From contig NZ_WKKE01000023.1 in assembly GCF_009674775.1 (NCBI RefSeq), positions 1 to 64,000 on the forward strand: a stretch of DNA of 64,000 nucleotides. The letters are read 5' to 3'. A program made the translations under genes and the position numbers. How positions within the stretch are numbered: the stretch's first letter is position 1; every line of letters starts with the position of its first letter. A model generated the notes under the pieces. That model was not told the origin of the DNA. It made no database searches and saw nothing but the letters and a program-made list of their open reading frames with translations. Shown in pieces: positions 63,364-64,000 of the stretch. Source of the DNA: Flavobacterium sp. LC2016-23 (GTDB lineage: Bacteria; Bacteroidota; Bacteroidia; Flavobacteriales; Flavobacteriaceae).

Positions 63364-64000
63364 TTATCTGCTCATGATATAGGTGTTATTACCAGCAGGT
63401 TTTATGGTTACTTCTAAAGCAAAAGCAATGGTCTGTAGTATTTCCGGAACGCCCTGTCTGGTATCCAGGGTTCCTTTTAGCTGCAGTAATTTTAAATTTT
63501 CACTGGCATATTGCAGCGTAAAAGCGTGATCTGCCTGCAGCTTTTGTATAACAGTAACCAGACTTAATCCGTCAACATCCAGAAGTGCTTTTTTCCATTC
63601 CGGTTCCAAAACCGTTATTCTGTGCTTTTTGAGCGTCTTATTTTCCGAATTAAATAAGGCTGCATACCCTCTTTCTAAAAAAACAGCATTTTGGGAGCTT
63701 TCTACTTTTACTTTACCCGTCCTTACATTTACTTCCGCTATTTTTCCGTACGCTTTCACATCGAAAGAAGTACCCAGAACAGTCGTTTTAATAGCACCGG
63801 AGCTAATAATAAAAGGCCTTGTGGTATCCCGGGCCACTTCAAAAAAAGCTTCTCCTTTTAATTTTACGATTCGTTCGTTGGCGGCAAAATGTTCCGGATA
63901 TTCAATTTGGGTATTTTCATTGACCCAGACTTTTGTTCCGTCCGATAAACGCAACAATCTGATATCCTGAGGAAACGTCTGAGTGACCACTTTTGGAGCT
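63364..64000 (-). CDS. FecR-family anti-sigma factor (5' end missing)
   Basis: The frame is open to the right window edge, and the residues before the first in-window GTG still read as coding (APKVVTQTFP), so the start lies outside. The visible 212 or so residues contain the FecR domain with LRLSDGTKVWVNENTQIEYP, GEAFFEVARDTTRPFIISSG and TTVLGTSFDVKAY. A C-terminal DUF4974-type module ends in the NNTYIMSR tail. These proteins relay a signal from the STN receptor to an ECF sigma factor, which is expected further to the right. The receptor gene follows 74 bp downstream. Confidence 0.93.
   Translation of the reverse strand, partial: APKVVTQTFPQDIRLLRLSDGTKVWVNENTQIEYPEHFAANERIVKLKGEAFFEVARDTTRPFIISSGAIKTTVLGTSFDVKAYGKIAEVNVRTGKVKVESSQNAVFLERGYAALFNSENKTLKKHRITVLEPEWKKALLDVDGLSLVTVIQKLQADHAFTLQYASENLKLLQLKGTLDTRQGVPEILQTIAFALEVTIKPAGNNTYIMSR

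Overview
This AT-rich window looks like a flavobacterium (Bacteroidota, Flavobacterium-like). The evidence is type IX secretion (T9SS) C-terminal sorting domains, lipoproteins with acidic residues after the lipobox cysteine, TAnnTTTG-type -7 promoter elements, a FecR/TonB-receptor locus with an STN domain, and the Bacteroidota-type Lhr-helicase/ligase repair set.

Region 1 (1-31.2 kb, all minus strand) is a lipopeptide biosynthesis locus. In transcription order it contains a NusG-like specialised antiterminator (30705-31214), an intrinsic terminator in the leader (30603-30625), and an FtsX/MacB-type permease. Next come a 5332-residue nonribosomal peptide synthetase with five A-T units and five C domains, a carbamoyltransferase, an unusual SGNH-hydrolase/TPR protein, an asparagine synthase-like amidotransferase and a PvdE/SyrD-type cyclic-peptide exporter. 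A type II thioesterase, a small secreted protein, a phosphopantetheinyl transferase and a fatty-acyl-AMP ligase/ACP/condensation protein that runs off the left edge complete the set. The acyl-loading protein therefore lies last although it should act first. The giant synthetase starts with an A domain and ends with a C domain, so it needs partners on both sides. The predicted product is an N-acylated, probably carbamoylated and perhaps amidated peptide containing residue X, Gly, two hydrophobic or aromatic residues, and X again. The two X modules share a recently duplicated 1.45-kb A-T segment.

Region 2 (31.2-38 kb) holds a lipid-anchored TPR sensor kinase, an 81-residue lipoprotein just upstream of it, catalase-peroxidase KatG and an alpha/beta hydrolase. 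The small lipoprotein shares a TACGG-N5-CCGTA palindrome with the promoter of a LuxR-type response regulator 20 kb away (54215-54883). Related direct half-sites precede the NusG-like gene. This suggests one two-component circuit that may also control the peptide locus.

Region 3 (38-50.1 kb) is signal peptidase I followed by a DNA-repair block. It has a SpoIIAA-like protein, Ku, LigD (tail-to-tail with Ku), and the ligase-associated set of exonuclease, ATP-dependent ligase, Lhr-like helicase and PdeM nuclease. A striking array of six alternately inverted GTGATAA half-sites with exact 27/14-bp spacing (41-bp period) sits in front of Ku.

Region 4 (50.2-64 kb) holds cell-surface and secreted functions: a T9SS-sorted subtilisin, the response regulator, an S41 protease lipoprotein, a second lipoprotein, a T9SS-sorted choice-of-anchor J protein, a large beta-rich lipoprotein, an STN-type TonB receptor and the 3' part of its FecR anti-sigma factor at the right edge. 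No tRNA, rRNA, CRISPR array, transposase or phage gene was seen.
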